This document shows, in pieces, positions 16,128 through 24,907 of a DNA stretch of 64,000 nt (within the stretch, counting starts at the first letter, position 1; each line of letters opens with the position of its first letter). The DNA comes from Streptomyces sp. NBC_01264 (GTDB lineage: Bacteria; Actinomycetota; Actinomycetes; Streptomycetales; Streptomycetaceae). The translations under genes and the position numbers were made by a program. The notes beneath the pieces were generated by a model, which saw only the letters and a list, made by a program, of their open reading frames with translations, made no database searches and was not told the DNA's origin. The DNA lies in contig NZ_JAPEOX010000004.1 of NCBI RefSeq assembly GCF_026340675.1, positions 62,001 through 126,000 on the forward strand, written 5' to 3'.

Positions 16128-17393
16128 TCATGACGGCGAGGCTTCCGGTCGGTGGCGAGCGGGGGCGGGGTGCGTACGGCGGATGAACGCGGCGAGCGGC
16201 CAGCACAGTGCGGCGCCGAGGAGTCCGACGGCGAAGGTGGTGGCGGCGGCCAGGAGGTCTCCGCCGTGGGTGAGGGCCCAGCCGGCGAGGGTGGGGGCGA
16301 TGATGATGGCGCCGGCCAGCGTCGTGCCCCAGACCCCCGCGTACAGTCCGCGCGCGTCCTGGGGCGAGATGCGGTTGAGGATGTCGGAGGCGGCGACGAA
16401 GACCACGATCTCGCCGGGCACGGCGAGGGCCGCGGCCGCGCTGTAGCCGAGGGTCGTGGAGGCGAACCCGGCGGCTCCCATGCTGGTGCCGAGCACGAGG
16501 GAGCTGACGGCGAACAGGCCCGTCATCGGGTGCTTGGCGCGCCGGCTGAGCCAGTGGTTCAGGAACGGCGACAGCAGGAGTACGGCGCCCGCGTTCGCGG
16601 TTTGCGTCCAGCCGTAGTCCGCGGCCTGGAGTCCGTCGTCGGCCATCAGCATCGGCAGGGATGAGAACAAGCTCGCGCAGCAGGTCAGCGCGGCGAGGCT
16701 GGCGGCCAGGAGCAGCCACAGCCCTTGATCGCGCACCGCGGCACGGTAGTTGCTGCGAGGAGGGGCTGTTCCTAGGGCGCGGCGCTCGTTCGCAGGGATG
16801 AAACGCCACACGAGGAGGGCGAACAGGAGGCAGGCTGCGGCGTTGGTCCAGATGAGCGCGCGGATCCCGAACGGGCCGGCGAGCATGCCGCCGGCGGTCC
16901 CGGCCACGGCCGCACCGGAGTTGACGGCGAAGTGCCGCCACGCGTTGACCGTGGCGCGGACCGCGTCGTCGGGGAAGGTCTGGGCGATCGCGGCGGTGAA
17001 CACCGGGCGGGAGGCGTCGTAGACGATGCCGCCGGTGAAGGTCGCGGCGAACAGAGCGGGCCCGGTGGGAACTTGCGCGAGCAGCGGGAGGACGGCCGTG
17101 GCGAGCAGCATGGCCGCGATGAGGGTGGTGCGGTGGCCGATCCGGTCGGCGAGCCAGCCGCTCAGGATTGAGCCGAGCAGCCAGCCGGCGCCGAAGACGG
17201 CGAGGAAGGTGCCGATGCTGCGGGTGCTCAGGTTCAGGTCGGTGAGGTGGTACGGCAGGAACGGGTACGTGAAGCCGAGACCCCTGACGAGGAAGGTGCC
17301 GGCCATCAGCGTCCAGATCGCGGTCGGCCATCGCCGCGGGGTTCCCTTCGCAGCCTGGTCCGGTCGGCCGACCGGCACGGCAGTGGTGGACAC
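16128..17393 (-). CDS. MFS transporter
   Basis: A 421-aa major facilitator with twelve predicted spans. WLADRIGHRTTL (about 83-94) is the loop 2-3 signature of the family. The second half repeats the six-helix pattern after a central basic loop (ERRALGTAPPRSNYRAAVRDQG). Start chosen at GTG 17393 with CTGGAG seven bases before; the longer frame is Pro/Arg-rich and not membrane-like. The substrate is unknown; drug or sugar efflux are both possible. It heads the leftward transport run, 94 bp before the PTS gene. Confidence 0.85.
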   Translation of the reverse strand: MSTTAVPVGRPDQAAKGTPRRWPTAIWTLMAGTFLVRGLGFTYPFLPYHLTDLNLSTRSIGTFLAVFGAGWLLGSILSGWLADRIGHRTTLIAAMLLATAVLPLLAQVPTGPALFAATFTGGIVYDASRPVFTAAIAQTFPDDAVRATVNAWRHFAVNSGAAVAGTAGGMLAGPFGIRALIWTNAAACLLFALLVWRFIPANERRALGTAPPRSNYRAAVRDQGLWLLLAASLAALTCCASLFSSLPMLMADDGLQAADYGWTQTANAGAVLLLSPFLNHWLSRRAKHPMTGLFAVSSLVLGTSMGAAGFASTTLGYSAAAALAVPGEIVVFVAASDILNRISPQDARGLYAGVWGTTLAGAIIIAPTLAGWALTHGGDLLAAATTFAVGLLGAALCWPLAAFIRRTHPAPARHRPEASPS

Positions 17394-17489
17394 ACAGACT
17401 CCAGCTGGGGTGCGGGCGCCGTGGGCGTGCGCCGTGCAGAAGGGGGAGGGGGCGCCGCCGGAGGGTGGGCGGCGCCCCGGGACCGGGAG

Positions 17490-17520
17490 GGCCCGCTCTC
17501 GGGGGGACGGGGAGCGGGCC
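17490..17520 (-). terminator. hairpin after the SH3-like secreted protein gene
   Basis: GGCCCGCTC (17490-17498) pairs with GAGCGGGCC (17512-17520) around a 13-nt loop, between the leftward gene ending at 17634 and the MFS start at 17393. The surrounding 240-bp gap shows no gene. Confidence 0.55.
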
Positions 17521-17633
17521 GGGCGCCGCTTCGGGGGTGAAGGGCGCACTCCCGGCCGGTCCCGGCCGGGCGGGGGGATGCTCGGCCGGGAGGTTCGTGG
17601 TGTCGCTGCGGGCGGCTTACGCCGCGGCCGGGG

Positions 17634-18017
17634 TCAGTCCAGGTTCATGTAGACGCACTGGTCGAGGTAGGACTTGCTCACCCAGCCGGTGGTGCCGGCC
17701 TTGAGGCCGCTCTTGGACTTCTTGTCGAGCTTGAGCTTGATCCAGGAGCCGCTGCTCGCGATCTTCGTGCCGTAGTCGTTGCGGTACAGCTGGCCGATCG
17801 CCCGGTACTTCGTTCCCGCCCCGGAGCGGAAGTTGACTCCGTTGCCCGTCACGGTCCAGGTGGGGCACGTGTTCGCTGCCGCGAGAACGGTCGGGGCCTG
17901 GGTGGGCGCGCCCGTGCTGGCGGCGAACGCGGTCGGTGCCGCAGCCAGCGAGGCCGCTGCGCCCATCGCGATCGTGGCGACGGTGACGCCGGCGCGGCTT
18001 ATCAACTTGCTCTGCAT
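17634..18017 (-). CDS. secreted SH3-type (SH3b) domain protein
   Basis: A 127-aa protein with a clear Sec signal peptide (MQSKLISRAGVTVATIAMGA, then small residues ending TAFAAST, cleavage near residue 33). The mature part is one bacterial SH3-like domain: NGVNFRSGAGTKYRAIGQLY, then SSGSWIKLKL and TTGWVSKSYLDQC. Two cysteines (in NTCPTW and DQCVY) could form a disulphide. Such domains bind cell-wall peptide or partner proteins; there is no catalytic domain here, so it may be a wall-targeted or inhibitory small protein. Confidence 0.85.
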   Translation of the reverse strand: MQSKLISRAGVTVATIAMGAAASLAAAPTAFAASTGAPTQAPTVLAAANTCPTWTVTGNGVNFRSGAGTKYRAIGQLYRNDYGTKIASSGSWIKLKLDKKSKSGLKAGTTGWVSKSYLDQCVYMNLD

Positions 18018-18137
18018 TGTTCAGCTCCTGTGCTCTGGGCTCCATTTCTGAATGGCCTTCATCAGCGCAGGCGGGGTGGACACACATCTCCCGCCTGGCT
18101 GCGAAAGCGCACGTCCGAAAAGCTAGAAGAATTGCCC

Positions 18138-18146
18138 TGTGGATAA
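18138..18146 (-). promoter_or_regulatory. single DnaA-box-like 9-mer
   Basis: The minus strand reads TTATCCACA, the consensus DnaA box, in the 275-bp gap between the SH3-like gene and the gene at 18293. Only one copy was seen, so this is not evidence for an origin by itself. Confidence 0.35.
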
Positions 18147-18292
18147 GTTCCGCGCATTTTGGCGGACCCCTGCGGCATTCCGGCTCAGCCGCGGATCATC
18201 GCTGGACATCAGCGCACGAAAGGCGCATTCCGACTTTCCGGTGCTGAGGCGGGGGCCGCCGGTGTGCGGCAGGCCGAGCGGGTGCGGAGAAG

Positions 18293-18802
18293 ATGGTGGA
18301 TATGGCCACGGAAGTCGTTACTCTGCCACCTCTGACCGCGCGCTCCATACGCCGCTGGTTCTCCGCAGCAATCTGGGGCTCGGCGGCCGGATATCCCCTG
18401 ATAGTCCTCGCGCTGTCCCCGCTCGTCATGTGGGTGCTCGATCTCGATCCGAGGTCGATGCGGAGCGATGAATGGATCGCCGCCCTGATGCCGGTCGGCG
18501 CGTTGGTGGCCTATCAGGGTTGGCAGGCGGTGTCCGAGGTCCGGGCAGGACTTCAGCGGCTCACCGACAGCGCCCGCGCCCTCGTGTTGGTCTCCGGGGG
18601 CGGGACTTGCCGGCAGCTGGAGGACAGGGCCGACGACTTCACCACCGCATTGCTCTCCGCCTACACCGCGTTCAACACGAGGATTCTCCCGCGCCGGGCC
18701 GCCCTCGGCTTCGCCCGCCAGGTCCACCACGAGGCGCGAGCCGAGGGCCTGAGCCCTTCGATCCTGCGCGTGGTCCAGGACCTGGCCGGCACGAGGGACT
18801 AG
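18293..18802 (+). CDS. small membrane-anchored protein of unknown function
   Basis: A 169-aa protein with two hydrophobic spans (about residues 24-45 and 60-77) and a soluble, charged C-terminal half (RADDFTTALLSAYTAFNTRI, PRRAALGFARQVHHEARAEG) that should be cytoplasmic and helical. GGAG lies just before the first ATG (18293); a second in-frame ATG at 18302 has better spacing and may be the true start. It stands alone, followed by a strong terminator. Family not recognised. Confidence 0.65.
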   Translation: MVDMATEVVTLPPLTARSIRRWFSAAIWGSAAGYPLIVLALSPLVMWVLDLDPRSMRSDEWIAALMPVGALVAYQGWQAVSEVRAGLQRLTDSARALVLVSGGGTCRQLEDRADDFTTALLSAYTAFNTRILPRRAALGFARQVHHEARAEGLSPSILRVVQDLAGTRD

Positions 18803-18805
18803 CCC

Positions 18806-18838
18806 GCCGGCGCCCGTCTCGCGCGGACGGGCGCCGGC
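18806..18838. terminator. bidirectional terminator
   Basis: A perfect 13-bp stem (18806-18818 with 18826-18838) and a 7-nt loop lie between the rightward gene ending at 18802 and lexA ending at 18897. Confidence 0.85.
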
Positions 18839-18896
18839 TCTGGCGGCGGTGGGGCCGGGGCGGGACCGTCACGGATCTGTCCTCCCGCCCCGGAGT

Positions 18897-19607
18897 TCAG
18901 GTGCGCGGTGCCGGACCGCCCTGGATGCGGCGCATGACCGCGGTGACCTTGCCGAGGATCGTGGCTTCGTTGGCGCAGATCGGCTGATAGTTGGCATTCT
19001 CCGGCAGCAGCCACACTCCGGTGTCGGTTCGCTTGAATCGCTTGACCGTCGCCGCCCCGTCGATCATCGCGGCGACGATGTCCCCGGTCTCCGCGTCGGG
19101 CTGGGCCCGGACCACGACCTGGTCGCCGGTGGTGATGTGGGCGCCGATCATGGAGTCGCCGATCACGGTCAGGACGAACAGGTCGCCGCTCCCGACGATG
19201 GCGCGGGGCAGTGCAAGTACGTCGTCGACGTGCGGTTCCGCGGTGATCGGGGTGCCGGCGGCGATCCGGCCGAGCAGCGGAGCGTGCACGATGTTCGGGT
19301 CCGTCATCTCCGGCGCACCGTCGCGCTCGTGCGCTCCGGCGCCGGCGAGGACGTACGCACGCGGGCGGTGAGGGTCCCGGCGGACAGCGCCCTTCCTCTC
19401 GAGCGCGAGCAGCTGGTGGGCGACCGAGGAGGTGCTGGCCAGTCCCACGGCCTTACCGATCTCACGCATCGACGGCGGATATCCTCTGGCCGCTATCGAC
19501 TCGGCGATACAGGCGACGATGCCTCGCTGGCGGTCGGTGAGTCCGTCGCCACCGGTTCTGATCCCCGGCGGACGCACGCTGCGGCCTTCTCTCGTGACAG
19601 CCTCCAT
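18897..19607 (-). CDS. lexA: LexA-type SOS repressor
   Basis: A 236-aa LexA. An N-terminal winged helix (about 23-85, with [20 protein letters not shown]) binds DNA. The C-terminal S24-type domain holds the self-cleavage pair Ala117-Gly118 (GRIAAGTPI), the nucleophile Ser152 (GDSMIGAHI) and the general-base Lys189 (TVKRF). RecA filaments trigger autocleavage and release repressed genes. The ATG at 19607 follows a GGGGG site; earlier in-frame starts run through the promoter region. The recognition helix region differs enough from chromosomal LexA that its operator may differ too. It is downstream of the ImuB-like/dnaE2 genes, which it may control. Confidence 0.93.
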   Translation of the reverse strand: MEAVTREGRSVRPPGIRTGGDGLTDRQRGIVACIAESIAARGYPPSMREIGKAVGLASTSSVAHQLLALERKGAVRRDPHRPRAYVLAGAGAHERDGAPEMTDPNIVHAPLLGRIAAGTPITAEPHVDDVLALPRAIVGSGDLFVLTVIGDSMIGAHITTGDQVVVRAQPDAETGDIVAAMIDGAATVKRFKRTDTGVWLLPENANYQPICANEATILGKVTAVMRRIQGGPAPRT

Positions 19608-19632
19608 GGCGCCCCCTTTCGTGATCTCCCGA

Positions 19633-19650
19633 CGGTATCTGCTGATACCG
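19633..19650. promoter_or_regulatory. inverted repeat in front of lexA
   Basis: CGGTATC (19633-19639), four-base spacer, GATACCG (19644-19650): a perfect 7-bp inverted repeat centred 34 bp before the lexA start. It is placed like an operator and differs from the usual actinobacterial SOS box (TCGAAC-N4-GTTCGA), so it may be the binding site of this LexA or of another regulator. Confidence 0.45.
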
Positions 19651-19679
19651 GCAGGTGCGTACTGATATTCGATATTGCT

Positions 19680-19703
19680 TCTCGTGCTTTGCAAAGTACG
19701 AGA
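19680..19703. promoter_or_regulatory. 24-bp near-perfect palindrome upstream of lexA
   Basis: TCTCGTGCTTTG is followed directly by CAAAGTACGAGA; the arms match at 11 of 12 positions with no loop. It lies between the leftward 172-aa gene (stop 19711) and lexA. With no loop it suits a dimeric operator better than a terminator. Confidence 0.45.
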
Positions 19704-19710
19704 GCAACGG

Positions 19711-20229
19711 TCAGAAGGTGTCGGCGAGGGAGAACGGGCGCCGGGCCGGCGCGCTTCCGGCTGCGGCGGCGTAGACGAAGGGCAGGAACGCGCGGCCGCC
19801 GTCGGTCAGGTGGAGTCCGATGCCCGGGTGCTTCGCGGCCGAGGCCGAATAGGCGTACGCGGCGGCGATGTGCGGAGTTCGCGCGTCCATGAGCACGGCG
19901 GCCAGGTATGACTCCGCGCGCTGCGGGGTGATCCTGCCGTTGCGGTCGAAGAGCTGCGGCAGCGGCGCGCTCGCGGTGGTGGCCGCCCGGGCGGGGTCGG
20001 CGCTCGCGGCAGAGGCGGCCGTGGTGATGGCCACCCACAGGCGTGCGCCACTGCTGAATCCGATCAGCAGCCCGCAGGGACGGGAGCTGTCGTCCCAGCC
20101 CTCCGCCGACGTGATGTCGGGGCCCTTGGTCAGGTTCTCGACGCACAGTTCCCGCACCCGCTCTGGGCTCACCGTTTCCACCTCTATTTCGAACGTGTGT
20201 CTGAGCAGACTAGGCGGGGGGTCTGACAC
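19711..20229 (-). CDS. unknown 172-aa protein in the mutagenesis cassette
   Basis: The family is not recognised. It starts at GTG 20229, overlapping the end of the ImuB-like gene by 20 bp. The protein has an N-terminal beta stretch ([20 protein letters not shown]), a central [20 protein letters not shown] segment and an Ala-rich helical C-terminal half. It shows no P-loop, so it is not a recognisable ImuA/ImuA'. Its place between the ImuB-like gene and lexA suggests a role in, or control of, damage-induced mutagenesis, by context only. Confidence 0.7.
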   Translation of the reverse strand: MSDPPPSLLRHTFEIEVETVSPERVRELCVENLTKGPDITSAEGWDDSSRPCGLLIGFSSGARLWVAITTAASAASADPARAATTASAPLPQLFDRNGRITPQRAESYLAAVLMDARTPHIAAAYAYSASAAKHPGIGLHLTDGGRAFLPFVYAAAAGSAPARRPFSLADTF

Positions 20230-21244
20230 GGCGGCCGCGCCCGGCCTCGAGGCCCGCGAGGCTGGCGGGGCGGACGGCGTCGGCGCCGAAGCGGTTTCGC
20301 GCCTTGTCCGCGGCGGCCTCCAGGCGGCGGGCGTTGTGGTCGCAGGGGTCGAAGGTGAGCTGGCGGTGGGCGTCTTCGGCCGGTCCGAGTGCCTCGGCCC
20401 GGAGTGCGAAGCCCCGGACGCGGGCGCGCTGAAGTCCGAGGGATTCGTACAGGTCGTGGGCGGTCCGGGCGAGCTGCAGGGTGTGGTTGGTGGCCTCGGT
20501 CAGGGTGCGGTTGCGCTGGGTGGTGGAGCGATCTGCGTAACGGACGGTCAGGGACAGCCGGCGGCAGACCCGGCCCTCGCCGCGCATGCGGAAGCCGAGT
20601 TGTTCGGCGAGGTGGAGGATGCTCTGCCGGTGCCGGCTGGGGTCGAGTTCGTCACGGGGGAAGTCGTGGGCGGCGGAGCAGGACTGTTCGGGCTGCTGGC
20701 GCAGTACCGGGCGGTGGTCGATCCCGTTGGCGCGTTCGTGCAGGAGCCGGCCGGTCGCGGTGCCGAGGATCCGCTGGGCGGTGAGCAGTGGGGTGTCGGC
20801 GAGCTGGCCGACGGTGGTGAGTCCGTAGCGGGTGAGCGTCGCGGCGGTGGCAGGACCGATGCCGTACAGGGCGGGGATCGGGCGCGGGCGCAGGAACGCG
20901 GCGACTGCCGTGTCGGCGGGGTCGATGCAGGTGACCGCTCCGGCGGCGGTGGCATCGGCGGCCATGGCGGCGATCATGCGCGAGCGTCCGCCGCCGATGG
21001 TCAGCCGCAGGCCCAGCAGGGCGGCGGCGCGCAGGCGCAGGAGTTGGGCGAGTTCGTGGGCGTTGCGGTCGAAGAAGCGCAGGGCGCCGCTGATCTCGGC
21101 GTCGGCGGCGTCGGGGTCGAGGGCCTGGACGGTGGGGGTGATGGTCTCCAGGAGTTCGAGGAACTCCGGGTAGAGCTCCGCGCCGGCGCCGGGGGGAAGG
21201 TGGGCGTGGACGCGCAGGACGTAGGGCTGGCGCATGAGGGTCAC
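20210..21244 (-). CDS. imuB: ImuB-like Y-family polymerase homologue, catalytically degenerate
   Basis: A 344-aa Y-family protein. The thumb-side helix-hairpin-helix is clear (LYGIGPATAATLTRYGLTTVGQLADTPL, about 125-152), followed by RHRQSILHLAEQLGFRM and a little-finger-like region with TLTEATNHTLQLARTAHDLY. Where active polymerases carry SIDE-A-F, this reads LDPDAADAEISGA, and the N-terminal palm is short, so the metal ligands are missing. This is the ImuB pattern: a non-catalytic adaptor that ties DnaE2 to the sliding clamp. It starts with GTG overlapping the dnaE2 stop (GTGA). At 344 aa it is shorter than typical ImuB (about 500). Confidence 0.8.
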   Translation of the reverse strand: MTLMRQPYVLRVHAHLPPGAGAELYPEFLELLETITPTVQALDPDAADAEISGALRFFDRNAHELAQLLRLRAAALLGLRLTIGGGRSRMIAAMAADATAAGAVTCIDPADTAVAAFLRPRPIPALYGIGPATAATLTRYGLTTVGQLADTPLLTAQRILGTATGRLLHERANGIDHRPVLRQQPEQSCSAAHDFPRDELDPSRHRQSILHLAEQLGFRMRGEGRVCRRLSLTVRYADRSTTQRNRTLTEATNHTLQLARTAHDLYESLGLQRARVRGFALRAEALGPAEDAHRQLTFDPCDHNARRLEAAADKARNRFGADAVRPASLAGLEAGRGRRVRPPA

Positions 21245-24200
21245 CCGGCCGATCCGGGGCTGGCGTATGCCCGGAGGTTTGCGGTCCTGTCACCGGCGGG
21301 GGCCAGGTCAGCCCACGCGTGGAGCTTGGCGCCGTTGGGCAGTTCCAGCACCCGGGGCGGCGGCGACGGGGTGGCTGCGGCGGCCGTTCGGCCCAGGAGC
21401 TGGTGGACGGCGTCGGGACCGTGGTCGCGGCGGGTGACGGCGAGGGCTTCGAGGTCCCAGGCCATCTCGGCGACCACGCTCGCGCGCTGCCCCCGGCGCT
21501 GGACCTTGCCGCGGACCAGGAGGAGCGCGCTGTGGAAGACCGTACGGGCGGCCCTCTCGTGGCTGGAGTCGAAGAAGGCGACGTCGACGAGTCCGCTGCC
21601 GTCGTCGAGTGAGGTGAAGATGATCCGCTTGCCGCTGGGGATCGGGGGAGTCTGCGTGGCGGCGCGGACCCCTGCGACGAGGACCGGCTGGCCGGGGCGC
21701 AGGGTGTGCAGGCGGCGGGCGCTGGTCACGCCGAGTTCGCGCAGCAGCTGGTGGTGGTGCTCCATGAGGTGCTGGGAGACGTCGATGGCCAAGACGTCGA
21801 GTTCGGCGGAGAGGCGTTCGCGTGAGGTCATTTCCGGCAGGCCGGAGGGGGCGGCGGCGAAGGTGTCGTGGTCCAGCGGCAGTTGTCCGTCGCCGACGGG
21901 ACGGCCCCTGGTCTGGCGGTGCAGCTCGGCGACCTGGAGGAGCAGGTCGCGGCGGCTGGCGGTGCCGCGCAGGGTGTCGAGGGCGCCGATGTTCACGAGG
22001 TGCTCGGCGACCGGGCGGGCGGGGCGGGCGCGCTGCCACAGATCCTGGAGGCTGGCGTAGGGCTGGCCGGCGACGATCCGCTCGGTCTGCTCGTCGGTGA
22101 TGCCGCGGACTTCGGCCAGGGACAGGCGCACGGCCCAGGTGCCGTCGCCGGCGGGCTCGACGCGGTGGGCGGCTGCGGAGTGGTTGACGTCGACGTTGCG
22201 GACCTCGATGCCGTGCCGGCGCGCGTCCGCGACGATGATCCGCTTTTCCCACATACCGGGGTCGTGCTGAAGGAGGCCGGCGTACAGGGCTGCCGGGAAG
22301 TGCGCCTTCAAATAGGCAGATTGCAGGGCGGGAACGGCAAATGCCACCGCGTGGGCCCGGCAGAATCCGTAGGCCCCGAAGGCCTGGAGCTGCTCCCACA
22401 CCTGGGCCAGCATCGTGTCGTCGTAGCCGCGGGACCGGCCGGCGCGGCGGAACCAGTCCCGGACTCGCAGCGCACGCTCGGCGTCGCCCAGCGCCCGGCG
22501 GGCGAGCTCGGCGAGCGCGTCGTCGCAACCGGTCAGACGGGCGATGATCTTGATGATCTGCTCGTGCCAGATGAGGACGCCGTGGGTGTCGGACAGGATC
22601 GGCTCCAGGTCCGGGTGTGGGTAGACCGGGGGCTCACCGTGCCGGGCAGCGATGTACTGCGCCGGCATGCCGCCGGCGACCGGACCCGGCCGGAAGAGGG
22701 AGATGTCGGCGATGACGTCCTGGACGTTCCGTGGCTGCAGTCTGCCCAGCAGATCCATCTGACCTGGGCTTTCGAGCTGGAAGAGGCCGATGGTGTCGCT
22801 GTCCATCAGCAGCTTGAAGCTGAAGTAGTCGTCGAGGGGGACGGTGTCGAGGTCGAGGTCCTGGCCCGTGGTCCGCTTGATCTCGTGCACGGCGTGGGCC
22901 ATGGAGCTCTGCATCCGCACGCCGAGGACGTCCAGCTTGATCAGGCCCAGGTCCTCGATGTCCTCTTTGTCCGCCATGAGCATGTCGAATCCCCTGCCGG
23001 GGGTGGGCTGTACGGGCAGGCGGGTGCGCAGCGACGCGTCGGAGATCACGACCCCGCAGGGGTGCATGGCGATGCCGCGTGGGAGGGCGTCCAGGCCTTC
23101 AGCGAGCTCGAACAGGGCCCCGTAGCGGTGCTGCTGGGCGGCGAGCGGCTTGAGTTCGGGCAGTTCGTGCAGGGCGGAGCGGATGTCGCACGCGCGGATG
23201 TGAGGGAAGGACTTGGCGACGCGGTCGATCTCCCCCGGGGCGATGCCGAGGGCGAGGCCGGTGTCGCGCAGGGCGTGCCGGGCCCGGTAGGTCTCAGGCA
23301 TCGCGGCGACTGCGACCCGGCCGGTGCCGTACCGCTCGAAGATCTTGTCGTAGACCTCAAGTCGGCGGTCGGCCTCGACGTCCAGGTCGATGTCGGGCAG
23401 GTCGGTGCGGCGCAGCGAGAGGAACCGTTCGAAGACGAGGTGGTGGTCCAGGGGGTTGGCGGCGGCGATGCCCAGCAGGTGGTTGGTCATCGAGCCGGCC
23501 CCGGAGCCGCGGGCGGCGACACGGATGCCCAGCTCCCGTACGTCGTCGACGACCTGGGCCACGGTGAGGAAGTAGGTGTCGTACTCCAGGCGCCGGATGA
23601 TGGCGAGCTCGTGGTCGAGCCTGTGGCGGGCGTCTTCGCTGCGGTCCAGGCCGCGGCGGATGAGGCCGGCCTCGCACCGCTCACGCAGCACCCGGGCGGC
23701 GTCGGCGGCGTCCGCGGCACCGGCCGTCTGAGGCTCGGGCAGGTGAGGCCGGCCCAGTCCCAGGTCGGCGCGCGGGTCCAGCGTGCACTGCTGCGCGGCG
23801 GCTTCGGTCTGCGCGAGCAGCTGGCGGGCGCGGCGCGGGCCGGCGCCCGCGGCGAGGGCGATCTGCTCGGCCGCCGCCGTCATCTCCTGCGGTCCCTTGA
23901 GCCAGCGCTCCCCGGAGTCCAGGCGGCGCCGGTCGATCGGGCGCAGGAGTCGTGCGGCGTCGAGGACGTCGGCGAGCCGGTGCTGGCCAGGATGCGCGTA
24001 CCGGACGGCGTTGGTGAGCACCGCAGGGATGCCGAGCCGATCGGCGAGCCCGACAGTGCGGGCGGCCAGCCGCAGGGAGCCGGGCCCGGTGCCGGACTGC
24101 CCGTGCCAGAGGGCCGCGAGGCGCAGGCCCGCGCCGACGTCTTCCCGCCAGGGGCGCAGCAGCTGCTCGGCGAGGTCGGGGCGACCGGCGGTCAGGGCGC

Positions 24201-24660
24201 GGACGGGCTCGGAGTTCGGACCGAGGAGCACGGTCAGGTCTTGGCCGGCGTGCTCGCGCAGCGAGGACCACGACACGACCGGGAAGCCGTCGGCCGGCTC
24301 GGCGTGCGCCGTCGACAGCAGTCGGCACAGCCGCGTCCACCCGGTTCGGTTCTGGGCGAGCAGCTGGACGCGCAGGTTCGGCTCGCGCACGTGGGCGCCC
24401 CCGCGGGCCGGGACCCGGCGGCGTTCGTCGCGCGACGCGACGAGAGAGGCGACGGCGACGTCGGCGCCCAGGATGGGGCGCACGCCGTGCTTCTCGCAGG
24501 CCTTGGCGAAGCGGGTGAAGCCGGTGACGGTGTCGCGGTCGGTGAGCGCGAGGGCGTGCATGCCGCGGGAGGCCGCGGCTTCGACGAGCTGGTCAGGTGC
24601 GGAGGCGCCGTAGCGAGCCGAGTAACCGGACGCGACGTGCAGGTGGGCGAAGCCCTCCAT
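21241..24660 (-). CDS. dnaE2: error-prone DNA polymerase III alpha-type subunit
   Basis: A 1139-aa C-family polymerase of DnaE2 length. The N-terminal PHP domain starts at once (FAHLHVASGYSARYGASAPD; LTDRDTVTGF). The palm carries the catalytic LPDIDLDVEADRRLEVYDKI (about 395-415) and later LGLIKLDVLGVRMQSSMAHA. The C-terminus has an HhH-like region and an OB fold (LHTLRPGQPVLVAGVRAATQ). DnaE2 performs damage-induced translesion synthesis with ImuB. GGAGGA precedes the ATG at 24660, and an SOS-box match lies 56-71 bp upstream. The next gene overlaps by four bases. Confidence 0.93.
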   Translation of the reverse strand: MEGFAHLHVASGYSARYGASAPDQLVEAAASRGMHALALTDRDTVTGFTRFAKACEKHGVRPILGADVAVASLVASRDERRRVPARGGAHVREPNLRVQLLAQNRTGWTRLCRLLSTAHAEPADGFPVVSWSSLREHAGQDLTVLLGPNSEPVRALTAGRPDLAEQLLRPWREDVGAGLRLAALWHGQSGTGPGSLRLAARTVGLADRLGIPAVLTNAVRYAHPGQHRLADVLDAARLLRPIDRRRLDSGERWLKGPQEMTAAAEQIALAAGAGPRRARQLLAQTEAAAQQCTLDPRADLGLGRPHLPEPQTAGAADAADAARVLRERCEAGLIRRGLDRSEDARHRLDHELAIIRRLEYDTYFLTVAQVVDDVRELGIRVAARGSGAGSMTNHLLGIAAANPLDHHLVFERFLSLRRTDLPDIDLDVEADRRLEVYDKIFERYGTGRVAVAAMPETYRARHALRDTGLALGIAPGEIDRVAKSFPHIRACDIRSALHELPELKPLAAQQHRYGALFELAEGLDALPRGIAMHPCGVVISDASLRTRLPVQPTPGRGFDMLMADKEDIEDLGLIKLDVLGVRMQSSMAHAVHEIKRTTGQDLDLDTVPLDDYFSFKLLMDSDTIGLFQLESPGQMDLLGRLQPRNVQDVIADISLFRPGPVAGGMPAQYIAARHGEPPVYPHPDLEPILSDTHGVLIWHEQIIKIIARLTGCDDALAELARRALGDAERALRVRDWFRRAGRSRGYDDTMLAQVWEQLQAFGAYGFCRAHAVAFAVPALQSAYLKAHFPAALYAGLLQHDPGMWEKRIIVADARRHGIEVRNVDVNHSAAAHRVEPAGDGTWAVRLSLAEVRGITDEQTERIVAGQPYASLQDLWQRARPARPVAEHLVNIGALDTLRGTASRRDLLLQVAELHRQTRGRPVGDGQLPLDHDTFAAAPSGLPEMTSRERLSAELDVLAIDVSQHLMEHHHQLLRELGVTSARRLHTLRPGQPVLVAGVRAATQTPPIPSGKRIIFTSLDDGSGLVDVAFFDSSHERAARTVFHSALLLVRGKVQRRGQRASVVAEMAWDLEALAVTRRDHGPDAVHQLLGRTAAAATPSPPPRVLELPNGAKLHAWADLAPAGDRTANLRAYASPGSAG

Positions 24661-24715
24661 AGCGTCCTCCGATCATGCCCCTGGTCATCGCTCTCCTCAC
24701 GGCCCCTTCCGCTTA

Positions 24716-24731
24716 TCGAACATTCGTACGA
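24716..24731. promoter_or_regulatory. SOS (LexA) box in front of dnaE2
   Basis: TCGAACATTCGTACGA matches the actinobacterial SOS box TCGAAC-N4-GTTCGA at 11 of 12 specified positions. It sits about 60 bp before dnaE2 and between dnaE2 and the divergent ligase gene, so both could respond to DNA damage. Confidence 0.65.
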
Positions 24732-24907
24732 ACACAGTAGCGTGCGGCAGCGCTGATCGGAAAAGGGGCCGCCGGGCATCCGCTCCGGATTGTCCCGGGC
24801 ACTGGCCTCCCGCCGCCGGGCCTGCGGTCGGCATCAAGCTCCCCGGCCCGGGCGCAGGGCCGCCGGTCCGCCGCGCGGCGCCGGAGGGGCCGACGCAGGC
24901 TGGGGGC

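Noticed and set aside
18138..18146. A DnaA box as evidence for a replication origin
   Set aside because: Only one perfect copy was found in the gap; origins carry clusters of boxes.
21868..24756. A 962-codon rightward open frame opposite dnaE2
   Set aside because: It is the complementary frame of dnaE2 (Gly/Val/Glu-rich, typical of high-GC antisense) and has no ribosome site.
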